A stretch of DNA of 64,000 bases, taken from Amyelois transitella. Lineage: Eukaryota; Arthropoda; Insecta; Lepidoptera; Pyralidae. Shown here piece by piece: positions 49,688-62,346 of the stretch. Position numbers and translations under genes: made by a program. Each line of letters begins with the position of its first letter. Position 1 is the first letter of the stretch. Below the pieces are notes generated by a model. It was not told the origin of the DNA and ran no database searches. It was given only the letters and a program-made list of their open reading frames with translations. Location: the NCBI RefSeq assembly GCF_032362555.1, contig NC_083508.1:7159001-7223000 (forward strand), given 5' to 3'.

Positions 49688-52600
49688 CTGCGGACAAACG
49701 GGGTACAGTGCCCGGCGCCTCACTTCATCCTAAACTGTACTATGTGAGCGTTGGGTACAATTTATATATTGCTACTACTACGCATCGGGGAAGTGACAAC
49801 TTATATGTGGAAAACGATGGAAGTAATATTTTAAATGAAAGCGTGACCACAATGTTTTTGTTTGTTCTATCTCTTTCTAGATTTATAAATAGATATCTTA
49901 TAATTGTGAAAATAACAGATCTTTTTCTATTCCCACATTTTTCTTGTTTGCAATTTGTGTAATTAGAAATACACGGAAAGGCACTAAAAAGTGTCAAAGG
50001 ATTTCTTTTCCCCATCTGAAATCTGTAAAACGATGTGTTGCTTTTAGATACATTATTACATTTAATATTATCTATCACACAGAGTAAAAACAACGTGTTT
50101 GCTCACCAAAAATTTCACAGCTTACCTACATTTAAAATACGTAAATTTGCAAATTTTTTTGTTTGTTTCTTTTTCATGCTAAAGCTTTGGCAATCCCTCC
50201 ACAGATCGTCAGTGAAAAAGGCAAATACTAAAACCAAATTGGACTCATGAACATCGTGATGCACAACTTCACATTGTTTTACAAAGTTCGTTTTTTCACG
50301 AACGCCATTGTCACGATGGATTTATAATTCTGAGAAACTGATTTGTAAATACTGGTTTAAACAGATAAATCGGATAATTTCCCAACTTGTACAAAAAAAA
50401 ACATACTTACGAGATAGAATTATTAAGATATTCGATCTGTTGCCGTAAACTTTCCATCTCCTCTTTTATTTGATTTCTCTCTGCTTTTAACTGTTTGATG
50501 TATTCTGCACCTTTTTGTAACATGGCTGCTTTACTTATCTGAAAATAAATATAGCAATGATAACATAATACTTCAAAAGAGTTTATAGTCTCTTAGGGAT
50601 TTTCTGGCGCAATTAGTCAAAGTACTGGATCCAACTCCTTTTAAATTTCACAACATCATTTGTGTACTGGCTCTTTAACGAAGGCAGCGTTGATCGGGAA
50701 CACGCTTTGCTTCTTAAATCACACATATTGCGTTAGAGAGTTTGGGACCACTGCTTGGGGATGCTTACTCAAGGTAAAAATTCCAAAATCCTGCTTAATC
50801 AAGTTCAAAATAGTTCATTTCTCATCATGACCTGACCTAGGATCGAACTTGTAGCAATTGCCTCAACTGCGCCACAGAGGCAGAGAGAGTACCTTAGCGG
50901 CAGGGTTGACGTTGAGGTGCGGTATGAGCGCCTGCAGCGTGTCGAAGCCGTTCTTGATGTTGTAGCGCCGCTTCTGCTCCGCGTGGAGGTGCGTCCGCCG
51001 AGCCTCGCGGCCGCTCGGGGACCCCGCCCGCTCGGACGTCGGTGATGTAGGTGGGGACAGAGACTGTAACAAATATCTGTCTCTTTAAACTTTTCTTACA
51101 TTTTGCAGGTGGGAAATATATATTTCTCACCTACGTAATCTGGGAAACAATTGTCAGTGGCATCATTTACGCGACAGTCTCAATTGATAACGAATCTTCG
51201 ATGCAAAGAGCAATAATCGTGTGGGCCGTTCGTAAATTTAACGATCGCACCACCATTTCCTCATGATTACATCTAGACATTAAATGACAACAGTTACAGT
51301 ACAGCAAGTGACTCACGTGGTGGGGCGACATGACGTCGCTGCCGATGGGCGAGGGCTGCATGCGGCGCGCCGGCGACCGCGCCTCGCCCGCGGCCTCCTC
51401 GCTGGGCGGCTTGAACGCGCCACTCGACGCTGGAAATACGACAAATTACAATTTCATCTTCACAGTCGATGTCGCGTAAGGCGGACCCCGAACCCGAAAG
51501 CATATCAGTTGAGGATGAAACCGGGAACACGCAAAGATGAGGGAGAAAGAGCTTACGCCAATTCTAAGCCACATTGTAGCATAAAAAAATGCCGTAAGAT
51601 AATGGTGTTATTGTCTATGAGTCCAGGCGTACCGTCCGTCGTACGGACGTTTCGGGGCCTGACGTTCGCTGTTCAACATTTCTATCTCCAGTTTGTGCAG
51701 TGTGCAGTCTTCTGTATAGCACTCACAGTGGCCGGAGAGCAGCTGCGCCAGCATGACGCTGGCTTGCGGCAGGCTGGGCTCGGAGGCCACGCTGTTGAGC
51801 GGCGGCGGGCGGCGCGCGGGGCTGCCTTCTGCGAGCGCGCCGCTAGATGTCGAGCGCGAGCGCATGCGCAGCGACGCGGGGTGCGGGTCGCGGGTCTGCA
51901 ACAAAATACGACAGTGAAAAAAAATTTGTGAAGTTCGAATGACACTCAATCAGCTTATCAGCCTGCTAAAGATAGAACTATCTTGCCATTTTCAGGACAC
52001 ATGGGTTCTCGTTTTCAGCCTGACACCGTCTACGCCGATGTGAGACACATTCAGGTTTTCGTTTTGCGCCCTCTCAGACATTTATCTTTTTACACAATGT
52101 CGTCTATAGATGGAAGCCACTGCCTCCAAGTAATTCTGGGTGCATAACACCTTATTTTCATTAACACCGATCGCTACTCTTCCCACTCGGCCCCTCGATC
52201 AGTGTGCTCAACACACCGTAAGATTGACTCCCATCCCCGGCAAACCCCACTCCCCTTTCTTACTGGATGCTGGCAATGATCGCGCAAATTAGCCCGGTCA
52301 TTACTTACGCCTAGCTGCACACGTACCCTGACGGTGTTCCTCGTATTGTCCGGCGCCACAGTGGCGGACAAGGGCGCGGGCGACGGCTGGTGCGCAGGCG
52401 CAGGGGCGGGCGCGGTGACGGCCCAGTCGGCGCCGAGCTGCGCGCCGAGCGGCAGGCTGTGCGACCGGAACTGCTCCTGCTTGCCGCGCAGCGTCACCAC
52501 TGACGCGTTAACCGGGCTCGCTGCTACGTTTACCTGCGTGTTGTATATATCTTGTGAAAAAGGAGCGCTTATGCACTTCACGCTTATAAATACACCAAAA

Positions 52601-55600
52601 GCTCTGTTCGCAAACGTTGACATGACACTTGTCTTATATTCTCTCTCTTTCTAGCCCAGGTCTACCGAAGACATAAGAGGAGCCAGATAAAATATGTAGT
52701 ATCTGCTTACTTCTCCGGAATATATGTTTGTACGTGTGTGGTTGTAGAAATACTAACTTGTTGCGACGTGGAGGGCGCGAGCGGGGGCGAGGGCATCTTG
52801 AAGGATCTCGGGTTGACGGCGGTGGCGGTTTTGGCCTTGTACGAGTCCACCGGCGTCGGGAGGTACTGCATCTGCTGCGGCGGCGCTCGTTGGCCGGTCC
52901 TGATTCATTTTTATTCTTTCAATAAGTTATACAAGATATAATAAAGGTGCAGTGTGGATACCGTGTGGTTCCCGGCACTTTAGAATAGGATCACTGCATA
53001 TCTTTCCCATTGGTATCGTAAAAGGCTAATGAACTTGAGATTCATCATGAAGGCGATGAGCTTAGAGCCTGTCACTATTTGAATTTCAATTCCATTATCT
53101 AGCCATACAGCTGAATGTGGCCTTTCAGTCGTTTCAAGACTGCTGGCTCTGTCTCCCCGCAAGGGATTGTATGTTTGTATGTGTGGTTATACAACCACAT
53201 ACCACCATACATACCATACGACTGAAACTTTATTAAGCATACGCTTAATAAAGGTTCAGTCGAAGATGTTGATAAATTTCATAGAAAAAATAAATGTGCT
53301 TCCAATAAAATTGTATCATGGATTGCTCATTTTATTTCAAACCATTAAAATATTTTTTTGATAAATCTACGAATATCAACTTTGCACACACAATTTGTCA
53401 TTTATCGCAAATCAGTGGGATTGGTAGTTTTTTTAAGAAGTGGCAAACAAGCAAACCAACCCACTTTTCCATTTAGGTATATGTATAATTTTCCATTTAT
53501 TTAATTAATTGTATGAAAGTACGGTTATGGATGTCTAACATAACTAGTGCTATACTCTAATGTGGAAAAAAATCAAGCATCCAACAAGCATTATCTTAAG
53601 AAGTCATAAACATAGTGTAATCAGTGACCTGGGCTCGTAGTTAGGCGGCTGCGCGGCCGGCTGGCCCCCGTACCCCGGGTACTGGTTGCCGGACAGCGGG
53701 CTGGCGTACTGCGACAGCCGCGCCCGGGGCTTGTCTCGCGAGTACCCGCCGCGGCCCGACATCACGATGGTGGACGCGTACTTGGCGTTCTGAACGGGCT
53801 GCTGCAGGAGCGACACCGTCTCTGGGGCGGTTTGGGACGGCGGAACGGCTGATGAAAACAAACATTTTATTCTTATTATCCAAATTTTTATTTTATTCTA
53901 ACATTTACTTGACAGGACTTCCGAAAAGGAGGTTTGCTCGGCCGTCAAACGTGTTCTCGAAAAGCCTCGTACCTAAACGCGCACATACATCTTAAACTGT
54001 TGTTTGTCCGGCCGTTTATTGTAGGTCAAATAATCATTGGATTTGAATTAACATCTGTTTCGTATATTAGTTATTTTGAAAGTCCCTTCGATAAAGTTTC
54101 CACAAGTTTATTGAAGCCGTAGGTATTTTATATAGAAATGTTACACAAGACCTTAGTTTTCAATCATATCAATGGCTGTATACTAGGTACATATCTATCT
54201 AATTGCTGAATCAAAAACAAATTAAATGGATACATACCTGCGTTACTATATTTAGTGTTATAGCATGTCTCCTGCGCTACGATTTTAGGCGGTGTGCCGT
54301 AAGATAACCGCTTGCCCATGTAAACTCCGCCTAGAGCCGCATCTGTCGCATTGTCGTAAGACGCAGGCGGGTAAGACGGCATCATCTCTTGAGTATTTAT
54401 CAAATTATCTTGCATTTCTGTCTGACTGTACATTCTACCGTTGTCGTACATGCGCATTTGCTCGTTTTTAACGCTCTGGTCGGATAAAGACATCATCTGA
54501 GTATTGTTATTTGTACCTGTTAAATGAAATTTAAATATTAAATACATTAAAGATTATATAATAGACTACAGAGAATTACAAATAACTACTACAAAATAAC
54601 TTATTTTGCTATTAGCCGCCATATGAAGCGGATCGCTTTTAAAAATGTCCATGGGACATGTGGAGTGGTGCTATCCAACTCTGCCTGAAATCATAGCTTG
54701 CAAATTCTGTAATCTCAACCAACATACCATGTTTACGCTAAGGCGCGAGCGAAGTGGACATGAATCCTTGCGCGGGGTACGCATCCATTTAACAAAATCA
54801 TCATTTATTATGAATCTAAACCAACCATGTATAGTCATCTGTGAGGTGGGCATGGTGGGCGTTGAGGAGGTCTGCGCGTGCGCGGTGGACATGAACCCTT
54901 GCGCGGGGTACGCGTCCACCGACATGCCACTCCGGTACATCGGCTCTTCAGACGACAGCGCGCTTTCTTCCGGCACCGGCGGCAGTCGCGGCGTCGATAG
55001 GAGCTCTGCGTGACAACGAACGTCATAATAGAACCTTAATTTTTTTATATTTTCTATTGTAACGAATAATCTCTAAACCTATTTTGAATTAACGAAACGA
55101 ACGATATTAGTATGTCGTATGTGTATACCCCTTCCGAGGTGAACAGAACCAGTAATCGAAAAGTCCATCACTTTCAACTGGGTGGCGCAGCAAGTGATAG
55201 ATTGCTAGCCTATCGTCCAGTACTATCACCATCATCCTAATAAACCAACAAATGTGCCGTGGGATAAAAAAATTAAGGTACTTAACTGATTCTACAATAA
55301 TTTGTATTTTGACCGAAAATATATTAAAACCAAAATATAATATTTAAATTAAATGAAGCAGAGAAATTAATTGAACGATGTTTGTATGGTTTCGCCATTG
55401 AAATTTAATGTTATAATGACGGAATTAATATAGTGTATTTTGGGAATTCCCGCTCCTTCTAAATAAACCAATCGTTTTGATTAATTGCAAAAGTTAGTAT
55501 GTATCAGCAAAGGGGTGAAAGACCTTCACTAATCTATATAAATATAACTTTAAAACCAGTATGCTTTCGCAAACAATGATGCAACTTTCTACTTGAAATA

Positions 55601-58600
55601 ATCATACATTAAAATATTCGAATGTTAACATTTTGTTGCGCGATTGAAGATCTGTTCTGTCTTTGACATGACTGGCAAAGCCCAAAAATTATAAATAAAA
55701 GAGATGGTTACATAAACAAAAAAAAGCATTTTTATTTATAGTGAAAATACTATGTACTCGTTAGAATAAATTAAAGACTGGTGAATTACGTTGACAGTTC
55801 GTCGTGTCCGTGTTTTTTATAAGGTACATAATTATTTATCTACCTACTAAATACAAATTTACCTACTTTTTCTCGGTTTATGTAATGTATGTTATGAATC
55901 GAATCTCCATTGTTAGTTATTATGACCATCATTCAAGACAGCTATAGAATTCGGAATATTGAATTGAAATGACGAAAAGTTCACAAATTTACAATGGCAA
56001 ATGTGGTTGTAACTACATCATGGCACGTCTTTTTCACAACTTAGGTACGCCTTATTCTGAGGTTTTACAACTGCGCAGAAAAAGCGAGCGATGCAAGTTA
56101 TATATATATATATATCAATCTCATAATTTCAAGCACAATATGGAATTGCTGTCCTTATTATTCAGATTTCTATAGTTGAAATAATGGGATACAAACTTGA
56201 CCGTCTTTAGATATACGTTCATTATGTAGCGAGTACTAAAATATTGATATGATTTCTAAACAAATAGACGACAGTCGTAAAGTAAGTCACGTGTTGGCCC
56301 TACCACGTGTTTGTAGTTTGCTTATCATTCCTAGTTTGATATGACATTCATGTTCTTATTACAGCCCAAATATAATTATTAGTTCGCTATAAAGGACCTC
56401 AGCCGTTTTGCGCTGTAAAAATTAAATGCGAGAATATACAAATATATGTGTATGTAATAACGATTTGTTTTTTTTAATGAATACTTTACATATTTTCTGC
56501 TAGTTTGCTGCGCACATTGTTAATCACCTTGACCCATCGCCTACAATTATTGGGTACTGTTATCAATTATGTCATGATAATTCGTCACAGTCAAATTAAG
56601 TAATTAATGTTACTATCACATATTTACGTGAGCAAAGTCATCGAACAAGGCACAAAGCGGATAGTATCCAAATGCGTTCTGTAAACATCGAACGATTTGT
56701 CTCCCATGTTTTTATGATTTAATTTTATAAGATTTTTAACACACAATTTTTTCCTCGAAGTTTGCATTTTATTAAGAAAACGCAAGTAACATACTAACAA
56801 CATAATGGTTTGTTTGTACATGGTGGTTTATATCTAGCGCCAGTGTTCCCAATTGCACCCTTTGCCGTGCTCGGCCTGGGTTCTTGGTTGGTTCATTTTA
56901 CTTCAAATCAATGATCGTTTATTGGCGAGTACTGAATGAAAAAATACGGCTTGTAAAATTACCGTGAAAAGGCTCCAATTCCATATAATCGTCAAGATTA
57001 GGTTGTAGCGGACCTAAGCTGGGTTGTATGAAATCTGCCAAACTTGCACCTCTTGCTGTAATGTAAAATAGAAAAAAAAAATTAAATACATCAACATAAT
57101 TAAGAGTCTGTGACATGACGTTATAGTCTATTAAATTTATATGATTGGTTAATTTCACAGCATAAAATCGATCATGATAAGCAACTGATTATAGGAAATG
57201 ACGCTGCGAACACCTGTTTAGAAATACAAATAATGAGTTCAAAATGTACCTGATATTTTCCATTCCCAACATTTTTCATGAGGTCTTTCCAAATCTTTAA
57301 TTTCTATAGTAAATATGCAAGAAAATGAGAACTTCAACACCATGTTACTTTATGGCTTTACCCAATGAAGTTACAACAAAAAAAACACAAAAAGAAGAAT
57401 TAACAAGACAATGAACTGCTCACCAATCTCTCTACAATCAGGAAAGGCGAACGGCTGGTGACTGGATATGGTAGAAAACAGGGTGTCACTCATGAAATTG
57501 AGGTAGTCCTCGTCGGTCAACATGTTGCCCGCCAGCTCGCTGCATTGGAACGACTCTGCCGTGTCCATGTCCATCTCCGAAATCTTAAAATAAATTCGAA
57601 TTGAGAAAACCATCTTTGAAGTCTTTAATTGTTCTACCATAGGCATGATTATATAGTCTATGGGAAAACCAGTGTGGAGTCAGTAATTTTTTTAACTTAA
57701 ATTATCTTGTAAATTACATCTTTCATCGAAAAATTTAATATACCTAATAATAATCTGCGATACTTACTGGGTACTGGACAGAGGTGTCCCCCTTGCCAAA
57801 GAGGCGCATTATATGAAACATTCGCCATTTTTTATATTCTGCTATAACTGCTTCCGCTCTTCTTTTCCAATATTTACCTTCTAAAATCGTTGTCTGAAAT
57901 ATTTATTATCATTCATTAATTTTCTTTAATCAAGTTAATTTTAATCAAATTATTATGTTTTATGAAACTATAGAAGACGTTATTACCTCCGGTTTCACGT
58001 GTGTGTCAACATCTAGTGGTGAAGCAAATTGACACACCAAAGTATTTTGTTTCTTTATGACTGAAAAATAAATATCCCGATTACTATTTGTAGGCAACCT
58101 TCTTGGTATACGCCATAGCACCGGTTGCCATGATGTTGTTTGTTAGTAAAAATAATTTTATTGTTAGATATTCTGAAGATATACGTTGAATAATATAGAC
58201 ATTTAAAACTGATTATTTTCTCCTCTTTTCTCCTTCTTTCTTCTGTAGGAATAAATAACTTTTATAACTATACTTCCTACAACTGGTGACCCCTAAGAAC
58301 ACGGAATTTGCAAGAGGATGTCGGATGACGATAAGAAGAATGTGACCGTACGTACTAAAACACAACCTAGTGTGGTGAAATCCAATTTTGAGGACGCGTC
58401 GTCTGACACGACTTCTACGACGGCTCCTGTGTTTGTGCCTTCAGCGCCCGTACATATGAAAATTTCTCCGTTTTGGCCTGAAAAACCGGCGATATGGTAC
58501 GCGCAAGTGGAGGGCCAGTTTGCCATAATGCGGATCTTGTGATCCGCATATATTGTTTGTACAAAGAGACCAAGTTTTATCACGTTGTGGCGACGTTGGA

Positions 58601-61600
58601 TAGGCAGTATGCAGCCGAGGTAAAGGACATCCTGACTGGACCCGCAGATTACGAGCGCCTGAAGTCTGAATTGATGAAACGTTTGTCTGTGTCCCGAGAA
58701 AATAAAGTGAAGCAATTTGGAATAAAGTGAAACAGATAAGAAGTCGAAAACCTTCGCAGATTCTCAGACATTTGCAGCATCTCGCTGGACCATCCGTCCT
58801 AGAAGATTTTCTTAAGACTATATGGACGAGTCGTTTACCAGTGAGCATGCAATCTATCGTCGCCTCGCAATCGTCACTATCGCTAGACTCTGTTGCCGAG
58901 TTGGCTGACCGAGTTCACGACATTGCGACGCCTGTACTGTACAGCAAGTAGCTGCTACGTCGACATCATCACGTTCAGTGGTTGAACAGCTGATAGCAAG
59001 TGGCAGAATTAACAAGGCAAGACAGTGCGCTTACAAAACAAGGCAATCAGATAATTGTTGGGAATATATTTGTTATAAACAAAGAAAAAACAAGTTGGTG
59101 CATTACAAGTCATCGAAATTTTATATCAAACGAAAATGCAACAGCAACTAAAAAATTAATTAACACTCGATCGGCGTGTCGGCCACTAAAGCGCTGTGCG
59201 ATATTGATTCGGAAGTAACTGCTTCCGAGTCAATATCACAATCCGAGACGGATTCAATTTCCAGTCAGACCATGATGAGAAATTTTATTTTTCTGGATGG
59301 ACTGGGCATTGGCTGTTTATCTATAGGTGTATTAATTACTAGTATCGTTACTTATTGCATTAAGTTTGGGGTTAGCGCTCGGTCTATGCGATTTGCCTCT
59401 TTTTATTATTTATTTACACTTGTCATTATGAACACCAATTGAGTGACGTCAAGCTACACGATATCGCCGTGACTGTTTTTCGTGAAGCCTACCTACTCAT
59501 ATGGCGGGAAATTAGCGAATTTGTTATCAACACTCGGTATTTACAGATTTCAGGTTGCCATAATTCATACACTACATTACATAATATTTACATAGCTTTA
59601 TACCTACTTAATCGTTTTGGCGGCAGATGATTATTATGCTAGCTGCAAGCAATAAAATATAGCGGGTACACACCAGTGTGAACCCGCTACACTAGAGTGA
59701 GCGCTTCTATAGCAAGCAGTGTATTAGTTTAGCTCCACGACTTATTTGGCTGCTTATTCTCTAAGGTAAAATAATACCTACTATTAGTACCTAAACCAGT
59801 AATACCTAGGAATCTTAATGTCTTTAACATCATTTATTTACCAAAGAATATAAAGCGACTCTAAAGGATTGATCATGTGTGTAAACCTGACACACCCTAT
59901 ATCCAATCAAGCATAAATCGAGCCCAAGTCGAATGCTCTCGGGTACAAAGTTACTAATCTTTATCAGTAGCTGAGATATTGCCGCGATAACACCGTCTAC
60001 AGCAGAGATCACGGAGAGCGTGCGTGTTTATTGTTTCGACAAATACTGTAACTACCGGGTGACGACAAAGTGGAAGTAACGAAAACGAAAAGTCATGAAC
60101 CCTAACTAAAATATATACTTGTGTCAGAAAATAACAATGATTTGTTAGACGGCGGCCTCTGTGGCGCATCAGAAGTGGGCTTGTCTGTGACACAGTGGGT
60201 CCTGGGTTCAAATCCTGGCCAGGGCATGGTGAAAATGAACTTTTTCTGATTGGCCTGAGTCTTGGATGTTTATCTATTGAAGTATTTATTATAGAATAAA
60301 CAATTGTTGAGCTAGTATCTCATATCAAAGTTTCGAACTTACCTGTGCAATTTATACTATCTAGATACATACATATTTATCCTTTACAGCAGAAAAGCTT
60401 AATGATGGAATACATTGATAATGGTAAAATACTTAATAAATAAGAATGGAACAATTACTTACTTTTAATAAGTTGTAATAAAATTGGTTTACTAGGAAAT
60501 ATATAATTCAACAGAAATGGAGAATCAAAGGCATTTAAATGATAATCAATTTCAATAAAGAAAGACATTTTTTTATAATCTTAGCAACCATAATCAAAAG
60601 TGCCTTGACTTTACTACATTGCAGGTTGTGGGGTCGTATCACTGACATATTAAACATCCTCTATCTTTTTTATTACTATTTGAAGTTAATAAGATCAACA
60701 TGATAAAGGCATAAGGAATATACAAAAAAAAAATTGTTAAATTTCATCAATATATTTAAGTGATCTGTTTTTACAAAATACTTACATTGCATGTGCCAGC
60801 ACCTCCAAATAACATTGTTTAATCTGATCTTGTCCTTCCAGCGCAGCTTGATACCTTTGAAACGATTCCATTTTGGTGATGTTAGTTTTTGTCTGAGAAA
60901 TATGCATAATAACAACATCAATTTCAAAAACTCACCATGCTTCTCCTAACAATAACTCCATCACAAACAGACATTTGACAAAAGAACCTTCATTATTAAG
61001 TTAACTATAAAAGTCCTTGAATTAATTAATATCATTTTCACTTGAAAACTATCAATATACATTATTAAATAATAAAAAATATTTTTTACAAAATAGAGTA
61101 CAGGCTACTCGGAGAGACTGCACTTTAAAAATGTAGTTTTCAGTAATGTAAAGCCTATTATCAGTGCTGCTATCAAAGGGATCTTAAGCTTATTGCAAAT
61201 AACAGGTTGATAAGGAACAAACTCATATTCCTATCTTATCTTTATATGTGCGGTCTCTCAATATGCAGGGAGAAAACAAATTACTGATATTAAGTACATT
61301 TCCATCACTACTGAACTTTATATATGTTATTTTTATTCTACTTATTAAGGCATGTTTATAGCCTTAGTTTATATTGCACTGCTTAAATTATTCATATTAA
61401 TAAAGGAATTTGATTTAATGAAATATGTTTGTATTTTTACAAAAAATATTGATTGAAAAATGAGAAATTTAAAAATAAAACATATTTAGCATCACCAAGT
61501 GAACAACGTAAAATATAAACATTGTACATAACGAACTAGATTTCGTTGTTTGTTTAAATTTGTTGCATTGTTTTTTTTTATAAAATCATACATATGGAAC

Positions 61601-62346
61601 ATATAATTTGATGTTTATGTAACCTTAAGTATACTCATTATAAAGTGTTCAAAGACAATTAACTTAATACTTTAGCAAATGACGATAAATGATCAAGAGA
61701 AAAGTGGTTAATGTTCAATATTAATCAAATTTTTATGTTTATTAATAACTGAGTAACTATTTGTAGAAGAGTTATCTTAGCAAATGACCTATGTCACTTA
61801 TATTACTATGATGACCTCCTGTTATCTTTGCATGCTAAACCAGTGGAAACATACTGTTTCCTCATTTTAAAGCCAATAAGAACAAATACTCAACTGAAAC
61901 GCGTTTCCATATTTTTAACAACAAAAAAAACAAAGAATCACCATAAATGAAGGACCCAAAATTTATACCTTTTTGCAGTCACAATTACAAAATTCAACTA
62001 TTCTTAGAATTAAGATAAATAATATTTATCATATTTATAAATAACATTCAAAAACTCACCTGTATGCTAAGGTCATACATTTAAATAACTTAGTCAAAGA
62101 TATTTCAATTGAAAGTTGTTGTTTACTTTCTTGTAAATCGAAAGTTGGAAAAGGTTCTTTGAAGCTTGGTACGGTATAAGTAGCAACTGTAGTAACTTTC
62201 TGAACATTTTGCTCCTCATCTGGTACAGGGACAGCTAAGTCGTCAAACTCATCCTGGGCTTCTGCTTCAAAATGAGACACCATAAAATGACCAGAATGAA
62301 TCGCCTCTCTGCCAGGCCTTGGCTGACGTTTCTCCACGTGGGTCAT
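47960..62346 (-). CDS. Mondo: Mondo (MondoA/ChREBP) glucose-responsive bHLH-zip factor (complete)
   Basis: Mondo pairs with Mlx/Bigmax on carbohydrate response elements and drives sugar-responsive transcription, shuttling between cytoplasm and nucleus. Exons in transcript order: 62346-62060, 60892-60786, 58060-57987, 57893-57768, 57583-57424, 57055-56963, 55005-54826, 54516-54238, 53848-53629, 52899-52758, 52533-52327, 51895-51727, 51429-51317, 51063-50893, 50538-50411, 49687-49564, 48654-48525, 48084-47960 (TAA). All are in phase; 944 residues (human MondoA about 919). Diagnostic blocks are IHSGHFMVS, SPKWNRFKGIKL, DKIRLNNVIWR, GKYWKRR, FIQPSLGPLQPNLDDYM, bHLH HAEQKRRYNIKNGFDTL and the C-terminal LLPATGAP and NRTMNNWKYW. 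The ATG at 62346 is the first in frame after a likely acceptor near 62372. Confidence 0.95.
50411..51063 (-). other. Mondo bHLH-leucine zipper exons
   Basis: Exon 51063-50893 supplies the basic region and helix 1 (HLHAEQKRRYNIKNGF), with the His, Glu and Arg that read CACGTG. Exon 50538-50411 gives helix 2 and the zipper (ISKAAMLQKGAEYIKQL, then a Leu/Ile heptad stretch). Approximate residues 720-819. Confidence 0.92.
50690..50888 (-). mobile_element. tRNA-derived SINE, family D, next to a Mondo splice donor
   Basis: On the minus strand it reads 'gcctctgtggcgcagttgag' (A box), then 'aagttcgatcctaggtcagg' (B box), then 'catgatgagaaatgaac', the same order as 60148-60300. The head begins within about ten bases of the 5' splice site (50892) of the bHLH exon, on the Mondo sense strand. 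Confidence 0.7.
53040..53165 (+). repeat. Interspersed repeat, family E
   Basis: 'agcctgtcactatttgaatt', 'ccattatctagcc' and 'cctttcagtcgtttcaagac' parallel the copy at 30840-30960. It lies in a Mondo intron, antisense to the gene. Confidence 0.55.
53219..53262. repeat. 20-bp hairpin with 4-nt loop
   Basis: Arms 53219-53238 (CGACTGAAACTTTATTAAGC) and 53243-53262 are reverse complements with one mismatch; the loop is ATAC. Just upstream a smaller hairpin (TGTGGTT, ATAC, AACCACA) has the same loop sequence. Confidence 0.85.
54743..54917 (-). repeat. Partial exon duplication at a Mondo exon edge
   Basis: A 44-nt block inside exon 55005-54826 (54874-54917, coding VDAYPAQGFMST) recurs with 39 of 44 identities at 54743-54786, in the intron just past the donor. 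The copy has no clear acceptor and its frame soon stops. Confidence 0.8.
55006..56962 (-). other. Mondo intron with paired E-boxes
   Basis: AT-rich intron with no gene. Its one notable element is a pair of CACGTG hexamers at 56288-56293 and 56304-56309. A short (TA)n lies near 56100. Confidence 0.5.
56288..56309. promoter_or_regulatory. Paired CACGTG E-boxes in Mondo intron
   Basis: Two perfect CACGTG boxes are separated by ten bases. Mondo/Mlx sites (ChoREs) are paired E-boxes, but the standard spacing is five bases, so this is E-box-like rather than a textbook ChoRE. Function is not shown. Confidence 0.4.
58130..59040 (+). mobile_element. Decayed LTR retrotransposon: LTR remnant, primer site and gag fragment
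   Basis: A possible LTR end at about 58130-58280 is followed by TGGTGACCCC (58284-58293), which resembles a primer-binding site, and then a gag-like frame beginning at 58318. The gag text is of the insect Ty3/gypsy type (FWPEKPAIWYAQVEGQFAI, RKPSQILRHLQHLAG, TIWTSRLPVSMQ). It is broken by a stop near 58540 and a frame change near 58720-58730, then fades after about 59035. No protease, polymerase or second LTR is visible. It lies antisense inside a Mondo intron. Confidence 0.75.
59260..59345 (+). mobile_element. SINE tail fragment, family D
   Basis: 'ccatgatgagaaattttatt', 'ggatggactgggcattggct' and 'gtttatctatagg' correspond to the 3' part of the SINE at 60148-60300. The head is absent. Confidence 0.45.
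59660..59689. repeat. 14-bp hairpin, 2-nt loop
   Basis: TAGCGGGTACACAC at 59660-59673 pairs with 59676-59689 with one mismatch. It sits alone in the Mondo intron downstream of the gag relic. Confidence 0.75.
60148..60300 (+). mobile_element. tRNA-derived SINE, family D (best copy)
   Basis: A box 'ctctgtggcgcatcagaag', B box 'gggttcaaatcctggcc', then 'catggtgaaaatgaactttt' and 'ttggcctgagtcttggatg', ending in an AT-rich tail. It is the most complete of the family in this window. It is antisense to Mondo in its second intron and is not a functional tRNA gene. Confidence 0.75.
60893..62059 (-). other. Mondo intron 1
   Basis: AT-rich, with no repeat or gene that can be named. The coding exons on both sides join in phase (LAYR|QKLTSPKW). 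Confidence 0.5.

Larger units (their letters stand above)
57768..62346 (-). other. Mondo N-terminal conserved regions (glucose-sensing module)
   Basis: The first four exons encode IHSGHFMVS (residues 16-24), LTKLFKCMTLAYR, KLTSPKWNRFKGIKL, DKIRLNNVIWR, LVCQFASPLD and GKYWKRRAEAVI. In mammals these Mondo conserved regions carry the export signal, 14-3-3 contacts and the low-glucose inhibitory module. The order and spacing are conserved here. Confidence 0.85.

Noticed and set aside
60148..60225. tRNA gene
   Set aside because: A and B boxes are present, but no cloverleaf can be drawn and the sequence continues into a SINE body.
62335..62340. CACGTG over the Mondo start as an autoregulatory element
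   Set aside because: A single E-box formed by the codons for Thr-His-Val, with no second box at ChoRE spacing.
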